Source: Planctomycetota bacterium (GTDB lineage Bacteria > Planctomycetota > Planctomycetia > Gemmatales > Gemmataceae). From it: a stretch of DNA of 36,449 nucleotides. Of the stretch, positions 1-8,309 are shown piece by piece. The position numbers and the translations under genes were made by a program. The DNA is taken from contig JAKBCS010000042.1 of assembly GCA_021807595.1 (NCBI GenBank), forward strand, positions 1 to 36,449. Direction: 5' to 3'. Each line of letters begins with the position of its first letter. The stretch's first letter is position 1. The notes under the pieces are model-generated. The model saw only the letters and a list, made by a program, of their open reading frames with translations, did not search any database and was not told the DNA's origin.

Positions 1-18
1 AATCAATCTTCGGGACCA

Positions 19-236
19 CAAGACCGCGAGGAAGCACCTACAAATGCAGAGACGCGATGACTTGCACAAGATTCTGCTCATCGGCTCTGGACCTATTGTC
101 ATCGGTCAGGCATGTGAGTTCGACTATTCCGGAACACAAGCGTGCAAAGCGCTGCGTGAGGAAGGATACACCGTCGTATTGGTCAACTCCAATCCGGCCA
201 CCATTATGACCGATCCGGAGACGGCGGATCGGACGT
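19..236 (+). repeat. Direct repeat, upstream copy of carB 5' end
   Basis: This copy matches 3249-3466 over 218 bp with seven mismatches, at 43, 48, 50, 58, 136, 157 and 160, about 97% identity and no gaps. It begins 25 bp before the start codon, so the ribosome-binding region is duplicated too, and ends abruptly at codon 64. Of the six coding differences, five are synonymous and one changes codon 2 from Gln to Pro. The bases before 19 do not match those before 3249. Confidence 0.95.
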
Positions 237-286
237 CCTCGATCCGGCGATGGAAGTGCATCGACGCGGTGCCCTCGAATCTGTAG
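44..286 (+). pseudogene. carB: Truncated carB 5' fragment
   Basis: The first 64 codons encode the N-terminal nucleotide-binding start of the carbamoyl-phosphate synthase large subunit, including the [17 protein letters not shown] segment. The reading frame then breaks at 237 and stops at 284-286 after 80 codons. The intact protein has 1109 residues, so this product lacks nearly all of both ATP-grasp halves and cannot be an enzyme. The fragment keeps the Shine-Dalgarno-like GAGGA and the ATG of the intact gene and may still be translated. It is most simply the left-hand leftover of an integration or duplication at carB. Confidence 0.9.
237..279 (+). pseudogene. Diverged carB remnant after a 91-bp deletion
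   Basis: Bases 250-279 align without gaps to 3571-3600 inside intact carB with 23 of 30 matches. The offset to the intact gene changes from 3230 to 3321, which corresponds to a 91-bp deletion and a frameshift. In the shifted frame the residues read [11 protein letters not shown] against [11 protein letters not shown] in the real enzyme. Similarity fades after about 280. The drop from 97% to about 77% identity at the junction suggests a mosaic of a recently homogenised end and an older or foreign carB piece. The match is short, so some doubt remains. Confidence 0.55.
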
Positions 287-292
287 CTACAG
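281..292. repeat. 12-bp perfect palindrome CTGTAGCTACAG
   Basis: This self-complementary 12-mer contains the stop codon of the truncated carB frame and lies about 55 bp past the end of the leftward operon. It may be chance or a small binding site; it is too short to call a terminator. Confidence 0.4.
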
Positions 293-348
293 CTTCCCCT
301 GGTAACGAGACGTTCCAGCCAAGCCATAACATCCAGAGAGAAGAGACG

Positions 349-1269
349 TTAGTTATCGATCTTTGGACTGGCATCCTTGGCAGAGGACTTCTCCTGCTGC
401 CCGAAATCCGGCCATTTTTTCTCTTGCTGTGGACATACAACATCTTCTTTCAGAGGATCGATTGGACGCACGATCAAGGTCTGCTTTAGTGCCCGACAGA
501 GATGTTGTGACTCGGCACTATTTAGAGTGTAAAAGCTCTCTATCCCAAGTGACTCAAGAGCGATAAGTAGGTCGCCTGTGGACAGGCAGGGGTTGTACGA
601 GACAGCCTTTTCCGGATGGAAGAGGATCTCCTGGAGAAATTCCTCTGCCTGCGTTAAGTCGTTGGTTTTTTCCGCCGGCTTTAGCGAACGAATTTTTTCA
701 AGGATCATCTTGCAAGCATCCGTTCGAGTTTGAAGGAAGGCCACCACGCCACACTGTCCCGGCCTAGTATCACTACAGCGATCTGGCCCAAAGTTGTATT
801 TGCGTAGGGGAACCTTCTCAACCACGTCTGCGCGAGCGCAAGCGCAGTTTGCGTCTTGCCTCACGCTATCAACTTGCTGATCGAAACGTTTAAGACCTGC
901 CACCAGCAAACTGCGTAAATAAAGGCTCAGGCGTTCCGTTCGTTCCTTATCGTCTCCGCCGTGGACTTGAGCAAGAGTTTGAAGACAGATGTTTCGCTTC
1001 CTCACCCGCCCCGGCCATTGTCCCCACAGTCGGATGACGTGTTGGTTGACTTCATCGAAAGAGTTATACTTATTCAGTATGCGAAGGAGATATTCGGCCT
1101 CTTTCAAGAGCCTGCGTTTGAACTCCTGCCGGGACACCAGCCCTGTACTGGTCTGGTCGTGCTGGGCGATCCGATTCCGTATTCTCTCCTTCGTCTTCGG
1201 CCCGTGAACAACTCGGGCGATCTGAATGGAGGTATCGAGAAAGAGTGGACCGCTTTTCTTTTTTCCCAC
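349..1269 (-). CDS. PIN-domain-like nuclease candidate with Cys insertion
   Basis: This 306-residue protein starts with GTG 21 bp after the preceding gene. Its N-terminus has the hydrophobic strand and acidic residue expected of a PIN fold (LFLDTSIQIA, D12). An acidic residue in a helix context follows (E49), and a C-terminal block resembles the end of PIN proteins (TGDLLIALES with D233, then FYTLNSAES). Position 250 is Asn where many PIN nucleases have a fourth Asp. VapC-type PIN proteins are usually near 130-150 residues, so this one is about twice that; the extra middle part holds C142, C144, C165 and C173, a possible metal site. PIN enzymes are generally metal-dependent RNases, often toxins. 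It is the last gene of the operon. The fold is inferred from pattern only and the target is unknown. Confidence 0.55.
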   Translation of the reverse strand: MGKKKSGPLFLDTSIQIARVVHGPKTKERIRNRIAQHDQTSTGLVSRQEFKRRLLKEAEYLLRILNKYNSFDEVNQHVIRLWGQWPGRVRKRNICLQTLAQVHGGDDKERTERLSLYLRSLLVAGLKRFDQQVDSVRQDANCACARADVVEKVPLRKYNFGPDRCSDTRPGQCGVVAFLQTRTDACKMILEKIRSLKPAEKTNDLTQAEEFLQEILFHPEKAVSYNPCLSTGDLLIALESLGIESFYTLNSAESQHLCRALKQTLIVRPIDPLKEDVVCPQQEKKWPDFGQQEKSSAKDASPKIDN

Positions 1270-1290
1270 GGTGGACTACTCCGTTACCAT

Positions 1291-1929
1291 TCAATCTTTC
1301 AGATCGGGCAAATGCTCCCCTGAGATCGCACCGTAGGGGTCGAAACCGATGTCTTCAATGAGACGAAGAACCGCGTTCAAATCCTCAATTGTCTTCGTAG
1401 CCGGGCCGAGGTATTTGGCAACGATCTCCACGATGCTTTCGCATTGATCTTCTGTGAGCGACTCAACGCGCTTGGCAGCAAAGAGTTGTTTTAACATCCC
1501 TTGGGTATGGTTAAGGATGGTCTTCCAGTCGATGTCTCGGGTCGCCCGAAGATCCCACAATCGGCTCAGGGCCATCTCTAGGTCGTCGGCCGCGACGGTC
1601 ATCGCCATCTGATCTTGGTGCTGAGCGGCATGCAGCATGACCTCGGCAGCGGTGTTGGCCTCTTTCCACCGCGTACGGAACATTGCTCGTTGCTCCGGCC
1701 CTTGTAGCCGACGGGGGATATTGTACTGCGCTGATGGGCGAACAGAGGGTTGCAATCGAGATCTGGGAACGCGCGTGAAAGAGTTGGGGGGCTCACCGGT
1801 TGGAGCAGACCCGTACCCTTCATCGAAGATGGGGAGAGATTCATTGACACGTGATCCCTCGCCCTCGCGTGACATGGGTGGTTTGACGACGCTGAATGGC
1901 GTGGTGATTTCGGAGTCCATCATCTTCAT
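1291..1929 (-). CDS. Unknown protein, middle gene of cassette operon
   Basis: This 212-residue protein is not recognised. Residues 1 to about 75 are rich in Pro, Ser, Gly and Arg and look disordered. The rest is mostly helical, with segments such as AAEVMLHAAQHQDQM and ESIVEIVAKYL and an acidic C-terminus. There is no signal peptide or membrane segment. Its ATG overlaps the TGA of the upstream gene in an ATGA arrangement, so translation is probably coupled. Its position between a candidate sensor or antitoxin and a PIN nuclease would suit an adaptor or neutralising partner, but this is inference only. Confidence 0.7.
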   Translation of the reverse strand: MKMMDSEITTPFSVVKPPMSREGEGSRVNESLPIFDEGYGSAPTGEPPNSFTRVPRSRLQPSVRPSAQYNIPRRLQGPEQRAMFRTRWKEANTAAEVMLHAAQHQDQMAMTVAADDLEMALSRLWDLRATRDIDWKTILNHTQGMLKQLFAAKRVESLTEDQCESIVEIVAKYLGPATKTIEDLNAVLRLIEDIGFDPYGAISGEHLPDLKD

Positions 1930-2759
1930 TTTCTCTTCTTGGGAGAACTACGCGCAATCGCATTGCCAAATTGTTTGATGTTCTCTTGCGAATATTGTTG
2001 GACGAACCCTCGAAGGTCAACTTCTGGAGGATCGACGAGGAAGGCATCGATGTCCAGTACGACCGAGAAAGCAGAGTTTATTTGTCTCTGACTCTGCTTC
2101 TTCAATGCACTCAGCACGGCTTGCCTCTGCCCTTTCGGCACGGCACTTGCCCGAACGGCGAGCATTCCCTCCCCGACAGGTACTTGAGCGGCTCTCTCGG
2201 TACCATTTATGACGATCCGATAGCGGCATTCGTTTCCCTGGATTATTAAGGCTACACCTAAGGCTTCCGGTTGGGCATCAAAAACCTGGTAGAACTCGGG
2301 TGCGACTGTCGCGAGGCCGAGTTCCCGAAGCCATTTCTCGGACTCCTCTTTGCTGTCAAAGGCAAAGTAATGCTGTTCCCGGTAGCCGACTCGCGCGAAA
2401 ACGCTCACCTCAAGTTCGTCCAACACTGGTCCCATCACCGAATCTATCTGGTCGTGGAAAATTGCGATCTCCTCCGGGCTAATGATCTCATCGCTGGCCG
2501 TCTTGTCGAGTGACAAACTTGTACTCGTCATCGATAGCCCCAACTGGGTACCCGCAGCAAGATTGAAAGCGGATGTTCCCTGGGGAGTTGGAGCCGTGGA
2601 TAGAATCCACTCGGGAGCATGAGCGATTAACTGTTTAAGGATTCGGCCGCATCGGTCCAGATAGAGTTGGCCGTCCTGATAGCGAACTTCACATACCATC
2701 CTCCGCAGGAGTGGTTCACGATTGTGAATCTGGGTGACAGTCCTAAAACCAGTTGTCAT
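1926..2759 (-). CDS. TIGR04255-like protein of unknown function
   Basis: The 277-residue reading starts at the ATG at 2759, with a GAGG about nine bases upstream. An in-frame TTG at 2783 would add eight residues and is less likely. The pattern REPLLRRMVCEVRY near the N-terminus, followed by alternating strands and a VFARVGYREQHYF segment near the middle, is loosely like the sporadic TIGR04255 family, whose function is unknown. There is no signal peptide or transmembrane segment; the C-terminus is basic (SSPKKRK). It is the first gene of the operon and overlaps the next by 4 bp. The gene is well supported; the family is a guess. Confidence 0.6.
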   Translation of the reverse strand: MTTGFRTVTQIHNREPLLRRMVCEVRYQDGQLYLDRCGRILKQLIAHAPEWILSTAPTPQGTSAFNLAAGTQLGLSMTSTSLSLDKTASDEIISPEEIAIFHDQIDSVMGPVLDELEVSVFARVGYREQHYFAFDSKEESEKWLRELGLATVAPEFYQVFDAQPEALGVALIIQGNECRYRIVINGTERAAQVPVGEGMLAVRASAVPKGQRQAVLSALKKQSQRQINSAFSVVLDIDAFLVDPPEVDLRGFVQQYSQENIKQFGNAIARSSPKKRK

Positions 2760-3248
2760 GTTGCTGCCTCGGCAAGAGAGCAAGCGTAGGGTCGATCCTT
2801 ACAGCCATTATGCTGAAATTTGGCGCGTCCGCAAGCCCCCTGGTTCTTCTACCGCAAGTCGTTGGACGCTTCTCGCCACCAGCGTTTCGTCGCCCAAACG
2901 GTCCAGTCCGCTGTCGTTTGGCGGGCGAACAGTTCACCACACGGCACGGACATTGATGAAGGGCGAGTCGAGGTGTCGAGGTTCGCCGTATTCCTGCCAT
3001 TTTGTCACTCCGCCACATTTGGAAGTTGGCGGAGTCAAGTCGTGCCAAGACGTGCCGTATGGTACCAATTGGCGGGAGTTGGCAGTAGATTTTCGGGAGG
3101 CGTCAAAAAGGTGGCGGTGTGGCGGAGTGACAAAATGGCATTCGTCCGCCGAGACAGGGCGACATGCCGAGAGCATCCGTTCAGCGATGCGCCTCTTGGA
3201 TGCGGGCGCGTCGGCCATAAGATGAGGAGCAACCGACACGCTGGCCTT
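2760..3248. other. Non-coding stretch upstream of intact carB
   Basis: Nearly 490 bp lie between the leftward operon and the second carB repeat, so any promoter for the operon and the present carB promoter should both be here. The clear structure is the inverted-repeat element at 2995-3140. A TTG-started reading at 2820 begins ARPQAPWFFYRKS, faintly reminiscent of the N-terminus of some tyrosine integrases, but it loses any such character within a few dozen codons. No tRNA was seen. Confidence 0.5.
2995..3140. repeat. 146-bp element with perfect 23-bp inverted ends
   Basis: Positions 2995-3017 are the exact reverse complement of 3118-3140. The arms contain CATTTTGTCACTCCGCC and its complement and enclose 100 bp. 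The interior has smaller pieces of similar composition, such as TTGGCGGAGTCAAG and a TGCCAA / TTGGCA pair at 3043-3048 and 3079-3084. The size and perfect termini fit a MITE-like element or a large hairpin; no flanking target duplication was found by eye. It lies 133 bp before the carB ATG and could influence carB transcription. Confidence 0.75.
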
Positions 3249-3466
3249 CAAGACCGCGAGGAAGCACCTACACATGCCGCGACGCGACGACTTGCACAAG
3301 ATTCTGCTCATCGGCTCTGGACCTATTGTCATCGGTCAGGCATGTGAGTTCGACTATTCCGGAACGCAAGCGTGCAAAGCGCTGCGCGAAGAAGGATACA
3401 CCGTCGTATTGGTCAACTCCAATCCGGCCACCATTATGACCGATCCGGAGACGGCGGATCGGACGT
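3249..3466 (+). repeat. Direct repeat, copy inside intact carB
   Basis: This is the downstream partner of 19-236. It contains the GAGGA ribosome-binding motif at 3258-3262, the ATG at 3274 and the first 64 codons of the complete gene. After 3466 the intact coding sequence continues without a break. Confidence 0.95.
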
Positions 3467-6400
3467 ACATTGAGCCGATCACCTGGGACATGGTGGCGCG
3501 GATCATCGAACGCGAACGCCCGGATGCGCTGCTGCCGACGCTGGGCGGACAGACGGCTCTGAATACGGCGATGGAACTGCATAAGCGCGGCGTTCTCGAA
3601 CAGTACAAGGTCGAGATGATCGGGGCGACGCCGGCCGTCATCGATAAGGCCGAAGACCGCGAGCAGTTCAAGCAGGCGATGCAGAAAATCGGTATCGCCG
3701 TGCCGAAGAGTGGCGTGGCGCGCTCGTTCCAGGAAGCGCTAGAAATTCTCGAACGCATCGGTTTGCCGTGCGTGCTGCGGCCGAGTTTCACGCTCGGCGG
3801 GACCGGCGGCGGCATCGCCTACAACCGCGAAGAGTTCAATCAGCTGATCGTTCGCGGACTCGATCTCAGCCCGGTCGGCGAGGTGTTGATTGAAGAATCC
3901 ATCATCGGTTGGAAAGAGTTCGAGTTGGAGGTCATGCGCGATCGGGCGGATAACGTCGTCATCGTTTGCTCGATTGAAAACTTCGATCCGATGGGAGTGC
4001 ATACCGGCGATTCGATCACCGTGGCTCCGGCGCAGACGCTGACGGACAAGGAATATCAGCGGATGCGCGATGCCTCCTTGGCCATCATCCGCGAGATCGG
4101 CGTCGAGACGGGCGGCAGCAACATACAATTCGGTGTCAATCCCGTCGACGGCCATATGGTCGCCATCGAGATGAATCCGCGCGTCAGTCGGTCGAGCGCG
4201 CTCGCCTCCAAAGCGACCGGCTTTCCCATCGCCAAGATCGCAGCCAAGTTGGCCATCGGTTATCGGCTCGACGAGCTGCGCAACGACATTACCCGTGAGA
4301 CGCCGGCCTGCTTCGAGCCGACCATCGACTATGTCGTGACCAAGGTTCCGCGTTGGGCTTTCGAGAAGTTCCCCGACGCCGACACGACGCTGACGACGCA
4401 GATGAAATCGGTCGGCGAGACGATGGCGATTGGCCGGACCTTCAAGGAATCGCTGCAAAAAGCGTTGCGCGGACTGGAAACGGGCAGTTTCGGCCTCGGT
4501 TGTTCGCGCGGCGACCTGTGGGGCACACCGCGCCAGCCGAGTCTCGAAGACATTTACGCCCGCCTGGCCACGCCGACCGCCGAGCGCATGTGGTACATCC
4601 GCTATGGCTTCAAGGCGGGGCTGACGCTGGAGGACATCCATCAGCAGACGAAGATCGACCGCTGGTTCCTGCACAACATTCAGGAAATCGTGGCGATGGA
4701 GGATCGTCTGCGCGATGCGGCAGATCTCGTGCGGACCCGCACCCGCGACGAGGACATACGCGAGCTTCTGTTGGACGCGAAGCAGTTCGGATTCGCCGAT
4801 AAACAGCTGGCGTTTTTGTGGCGTTCGACCGAAATGGAAGTGCGGCGATTGCGCAAAGAATTGGGCGTCGTGCCAGTGTATAAACTCGTCGATACCTGCG
4901 CAGCCGAGTTCGAGGCATACACGCCGTACTATTACTCTACCTATGAAAAGCCGATCGAATTCAGCGACCCAGCAGCTAACGCAGCCGGGTCCCCGACAAG
5001 CAAGGTTTATTTTGATAACGAGACCCGTCCGCCCAGCGGTAAGGATCGCATTATGATCCTCGGCGGGGGGCCGAATCGCATTGGGCAGGGGATCGAGTTC
5101 GATTACTGTTGCTGTCAGGCTGCGTTCGCCCTGCGGGGCGAGGGCTACGAAACGATCATGGTCAACTCGAACCCGGAGACGGTTTCGACCGATTATGACA
5201 CCAGCGATCATCTCTTCTTTGAACCATTAACTACTGAAGATGTCTTAAATATCTGCGATGCCATGCAGCCGAAAGGGCTGATCGTCCAATTCGGCGGGCA
5301 GACGCCGTTGAATCTGGCGCGCGGACTGGAAGCGGCGGGCGCGCCGATTATCGGCACGAGCGTGGATAGCATCGACCGCGCCGAGGACCGCGAACAGTTT
5401 CAAGAGATGGTGCGGCGATTGGGTTTGAAACAACCGGCCAACGGCACCGCACTCGATTTACAACAAGCGATTCATGTGGCCCGTCGCATCGGCTATCCGG
5501 TACTGGTGCGTCCCAGCTACGTTCTCGGCGGCAGAGCGATGGAGATCGTCTACGATGAGATGGCGTTGAGTCGCTATGTCGGCTATGCGATGGAGGTGTC
5601 GGCGGGCAAGCCGATCTTGATCGACAAGTTTTTGGAGTCCGCGATCGAAGTCGATGTCGATTGCCTCAGCGACGGCACACGCACGCTGATCGGCGGGGTC
5701 ATGCAACACATTGAGGAAGCCGGTATCCACTCCGGCGACTCGGCTTGCGTCATTCCGCCGTACAGCTTGCCGGTCGATGTGATTGAGGAGATCAAACGCC
5801 TAACGCGCGCCATGGCACTAGAGTTGAGTGTAAAGGGTTTGATGAACGTACAGTTTGCCGTGCAAGGAAACACCGTGTACGTTCTCGAAGTGAATCCGCG
5901 CGCCAGCCGTACCGCGCCGTTCGTGTCCAAGGCCACCGGCATCTCGCTGGCTCGCCTGGCGTCTCTGGTCATGGTCGGCAAAAGTCTCGACGATTTGGGA
6001 TTATTTGAGGAGGTGACTCCGAAACATTACTCGGTCAAAGAGAGCGTGTTTCCGTTCAACAAGTTCACCGGGGTGGACATCATCCTCGGCCCGGAGATGC
6101 GTTCGACCGGCGAAGTGATGGGCATCGACGATAGCTTCCCTCTGGCGTTCGCGAAAAGTCAGATGGCGGCCAACAGCGCCTTGCCGCAACCGGGAGACGG
6201 GCAAGTGTTCGTGTCCGTGGCCGAGCGGCACAAGCAGGAGGTAATCCCGATAGCTCGGGCGCTCGTGGAGATGGGCTACAAACTGTTGGCCACGCGCGGG
6301 ACGGCTAAAGCGCTGCGCGCGGCGGGTATCGTCGTCGAAGAGTTGAACAAGTTGCAACAAGGGAGGCCCAACCTCATCGACTACATGAAAAATAAACAGA

Positions 6401-6603
6401 TTTCGTTGATCTTGAATACGCCCAGTGGAAAGGGATCGCGCACCGACGAAGGCAAGATTCGCTCGGCGGCGGTGGCCAACGGGGTGACGTGCATCACCAC
6501 ATTGTCGGCGGCGCACGCCGCCGTCGAAGCCTGCCGCGCCAGCCGGCAACGACCGTGGACCGTGTGCGCCTTGCAAGATCGTTTCCTAAAGGAAAAGCAA
6601 TAG
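3274..6603 (+). CDS. carB: Carbamoyl-phosphate synthase large subunit
   Basis: This enzyme uses ammonia from the CarA glutaminase, bicarbonate and two ATP to make carbamoyl phosphate for pyrimidines and arginine, in the cytosol. The 1109 residues are close to the usual 1070-1080. The two homologous halves are visible: [17 protein letters not shown] near residue 15 and [15 protein letters not shown] near residue 598, each followed by an ATP-grasp domain (GGTGGG near 170). An oligomerisation segment lies between them, and an MGS-like allosteric domain forms the last 130 or so residues. The linker before the second half seems longer than usual, and bases 4968-4994 there resemble the intergenic repeat family. 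The 5' end is duplicated upstream. The glycosyltransferase gene follows by 10 bp. Confidence 0.98.
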   Translation: MPRRDDLHKILLIGSGPIVIGQACEFDYSGTQACKALREEGYTVVLVNSNPATIMTDPETADRTYIEPITWDMVARIIERERPDALLPTLGGQTALNTAMELHKRGVLEQYKVEMIGATPAVIDKAEDREQFKQAMQKIGIAVPKSGVARSFQEALEILERIGLPCVLRPSFTLGGTGGGIAYNREEFNQLIVRGLDLSPVGEVLIEESIIGWKEFELEVMRDRADNVVIVCSIENFDPMGVHTGDSITVAPAQTLTDKEYQRMRDASLAIIREIGVETGGSNIQFGVNPVDGHMVAIEMNPRVSRSSALASKATGFPIAKIAAKLAIGYRLDELRNDITRETPACFEPTIDYVVTKVPRWAFEKFPDADTTLTTQMKSVGETMAIGRTFKESLQKALRGLETGSFGLGCSRGDLWGTPRQPSLEDIYARLATPTAERMWYIRYGFKAGLTLEDIHQQTKIDRWFLHNIQEIVAMEDRLRDAADLVRTRTRDEDIRELLLDAKQFGFADKQLAFLWRSTEMEVRRLRKELGVVPVYKLVDTCAAEFEAYTPYYYSTYEKPIEFSDPAANAAGSPTSKVYFDNETRPPSGKDRIMILGGGPNRIGQGIEFDYCCCQAAFALRGEGYETIMVNSNPETVSTDYDTSDHLFFEPLTTEDVLNICDAMQPKGLIVQFGGQTPLNLARGLEAAGAPIIGTSVDSIDRAEDREQFQEMVRRLGLKQPANGTALDLQQAIHVARRIGYPVLVRPSYVLGGRAMEIVYDEMALSRYVGYAMEVSAGKPILIDKFLESAIEVDVDCLSDGTRTLIGGVMQHIEEAGIHSGDSACVIPPYSLPVDVIEEIKRLTRAMALELSVKGLMNVQFAVQGNTVYVLEVNPRASRTAPFVSKATGISLARLASLVMVGKSLDDLGLFEEVTPKHYSVKESVFPFNKFTGVDIILGPEMRSTGEVMGIDDSFPLAFAKSQMAANSALPQPGDGQVFVSVAERHKQEVIPIARALVEMGYKLLATRGTAKALRAAGIVVEELNKLQQGRPNLIDYMKNKQISLILNTPSGKGSRTDEGKIRSAAVANGVTCITTLSAAHAAVEACRASRQRPWTVCALQDRFLKEKQ
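4968..4994. repeat. Repeat-like insertion in the carB linker
   Basis: This 27-base stretch matches 22309-22335, an intergenic palindromic repeat, at 21 of 27 positions without gaps; the shared core is GCAGCTAAC followed by CCGG. It encodes small residues (PAANAAGSP) in the linker between the two CarB halves. It may be an old repeat tolerated in frame, but GC-rich words of this kind can also match by chance. Confidence 0.35.
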
Positions 6604-6613
6604 AATCGGCTCG

Positions 6614-8290
6614 ATGAAGACTTCTTTGCCCCTCGTGGCGTTGTCGCTATTCCTCACCGGCCTCAACGCCCTGAAACCGCTGCACGTCGATGATACGACG
6701 TACTGCTGTTTCGCCCGCCAGTTTGCCGCTCGTCCCCTCGATCCCTACGGACACACTCTCCTCTACTTTAGCGATCCGTTGCCTGCCTTAAAGGTTCTGG
6801 CCCCGCCGGTACTGCCCGCATGGTGGGCGCTGGGCATTCGACTGTTCGGCGAACGTCCGGTGTTGTGGAAACTGTGGCTGTTTCCATTCGTGCTGTTGTT
6901 CGTGGTTTCGTTGGCCAATCTGCTGCGCCGTTTCGCTCCTTCCTCGGCTATGCCACTCCTCCTGATGACGGTGCTATCGCCGGTATTTTTGCCGAGTTTG
7001 AATCTTATGATCGACATACCGGCACTGGCCTTAAGTCTGACCTCGATCGTGCTGTTTATCCGCGCTTGCGATCGCCGTTCGGCTTGGGAAGCCACCTTCG
7101 CCGGACTGGTTGCGGCGCTGGCCATGCAAACGAAATATACGGGTATCCTCGGTCCAGCCGCGATGTTGGCTTACGCTTCTATCTTCCGTCGCTGGCGGCT
7201 TGGGCTACTCGCTCTGGCGTCGGCTACGCTTGGCTTCGCCTCCTGGGAAGGTTTTCTCATCTGTCGATATGGCGAATCCCACTTCTTTCATCATGCGACG
7301 AATACGCCCAGCACGCTTGAGGTCAAACTATCCCTGTTTCCGTGCCTTTTTCCCATTCTCGGAGCCGTCGCTCCGTCGCTGTCGCTGTTGGCTTTGTTGG
7401 TAGGACGCGCTTCGCGTCGAACGCTTCTCTTTGCCGTTTTGCTCGCCGCGTTGCCGTATTCGCTGATCGGGTGGTACGATCCGGTTCTCGTCGATTTCGG
7501 CTACGATTACCTTCCGTTAACGGGGGTTCTCTTTCCCATCACCGGAGTTGCAGTCGTCTCCTGTCTGGGGCTGTCGGCTTGGCATTTGTTGTATCCGAGG
7601 CGAGGCGAGCCGGTGCTGCCTCTGTTTTCGGCGCAAGGGAACACGGCTTGGTTTTTGATACTCTGGGTCGTTCTCGAACTATGCGGCTACTTCGTTCTCA
7701 GTCCGTTCGCCGCCGTGCGTCGCATTATGGGATTCGTGGTGGCCTCGACGTTGTTACTAGGATATTATGCCGAGCAATCTCCAATGGAGGACCGTCAAAC
7801 AAGATTGTTAACGGGTCTCGTCGCCGCCACGATACTCCTGGGGTTTGGCTATTGGGTTGTCGATTTTGTTGAGGCGAGGGCCGAGCGGCAGGCCGCTTAT
7901 CGCGCCCTCGACCGCATCCGAGAAGAAGATGCGAACGCCGTTGTCTGGTACGCCGGCTATTGGGGTTTTCAGTATTACGCCGAGGAAGTCGGCATGAAAC
8001 AAGCCGTCCCCTTGCTCGACGACGAGTCTGCGCAACTGTTGCCGCCTACCCACTTTCATCGGGGCGATTGGCTGGTAATGCCCGACGATGCCATTCCGCA
8101 ACAATCGTTGGATCTCGACGAAAAGGACATGGAGTTCCAGGATACCCTTTCGATGAGCGACGAGGTGCCGCTACGCACGCTCATCTATTACTATTCCGGC
8201 ACGCCGCCTTTGCGCCATCGACGCGGGCCTCGCCTCGACGTTCGCCTCTATCGCATCAAAAGGGATTGTACCGCTCGTTTACCCCGCTGA
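6614..8290 (+). CDS. GT39/ArnT-like membrane glycosyltransferase
   Basis: This 558-residue integral membrane protein has roughly a dozen hydrophobic segments. The first loop carries the paired acidic residues D26 and D27 (HVDDTTY), placed as in GT-C glycosyltransferases of the PMT/ArnT (GT39/PF13231-like) group, which take a sugar from a lipid-linked donor and transfer it outside the cytoplasm. A soluble tail of about 130 residues follows the last membrane segment (WYAGYWGFQYYAEE). The ATG lies 10 bp after the carB stop, so the two may be co-transcribed, although no functional link is evident. Donor and acceptor cannot be predicted. Its end is 19 bp from the convergent dioxygenase gene. Confidence 0.75.
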   Translation: MKTSLPLVALSLFLTGLNALKPLHVDDTTYCCFARQFAARPLDPYGHTLLYFSDPLPALKVLAPPVLPAWWALGIRLFGERPVLWKLWLFPFVLLFVVSLANLLRRFAPSSAMPLLLMTVLSPVFLPSLNLMIDIPALALSLTSIVLFIRACDRRSAWEATFAGLVAALAMQTKYTGILGPAAMLAYASIFRRWRLGLLALASATLGFASWEGFLICRYGESHFFHHATNTPSTLEVKLSLFPCLFPILGAVAPSLSLLALLVGRASRRTLLFAVLLAALPYSLIGWYDPVLVDFGYDYLPLTGVLFPITGVAVVSCLGLSAWHLLYPRRGEPVLPLFSAQGNTAWFLILWVVLELCGYFVLSPFAAVRRIMGFVVASTLLLGYYAEQSPMEDRQTRLLTGLVAATILLGFGYWVVDFVEARAERQAAYRALDRIREEDANAVVWYAGYWGFQYYAEEVGMKQAVPLLDDESAQLLPPTHFHRGDWLVMPDDAIPQQSLDLDEKDMEFQDTLSMSDEVPLRTLIYYYSGTPPLRHRRGPRLDVRLYRIKRDCTARLPR

Positions 8291-8309
8291 CGACGAAATG
8301 GGAAGACCG

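Larger units (their letters stand above)
237..3248. mobile_element. Putative cargo cassette between carB 5' repeats
   Basis: About 3 kb lies between the two copies of the carB 5' end. It holds three genes, all leftward and opposite to carB. Four hand-counted 60-base lines inside it (starting at 421, 1021, 1381 and 2341) give about 48% G+C, against about 61% in four carB lines (3961, 4561, 5041, 5641). No transposase or intact integrase is visible. A circle that carried a carB fragment and integrated by one crossover would leave this arrangement: truncated copy, cargo, complete copy. Tandem duplication followed by insertion is the alternative. Transfer is inferred, not shown. Confidence 0.55.

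Noticed and set aside
2820-3347. TTG-started frame beginning ARPQAPWFFYRKS, faintly like a tyrosine-integrase start
   Set aside because: The likeness covers about 15 residues, no catalytic Arg-His-Tyr set is visible, and the frame runs through the inverted-repeat element into carB.
3739-5211. Long leftward reading frame opposite carB (490 residues)
   Set aside because: It is antisense to a certain gene, with His/Arg-rich composition typical of a shadow in GC-rich DNA. Similar shadows at 12018-13352, 24605-26428, 27985-29847, 30543-31505 and 31773-32708 were dropped for the same reason.
7404-7418. Perfect hairpin GACGCG-CTT-CGCGTC inside the glycosyltransferase gene
   Set aside because: It is short, single and fully explained by codons in a GC-rich gene; there is no second copy to link it to a repeat family.
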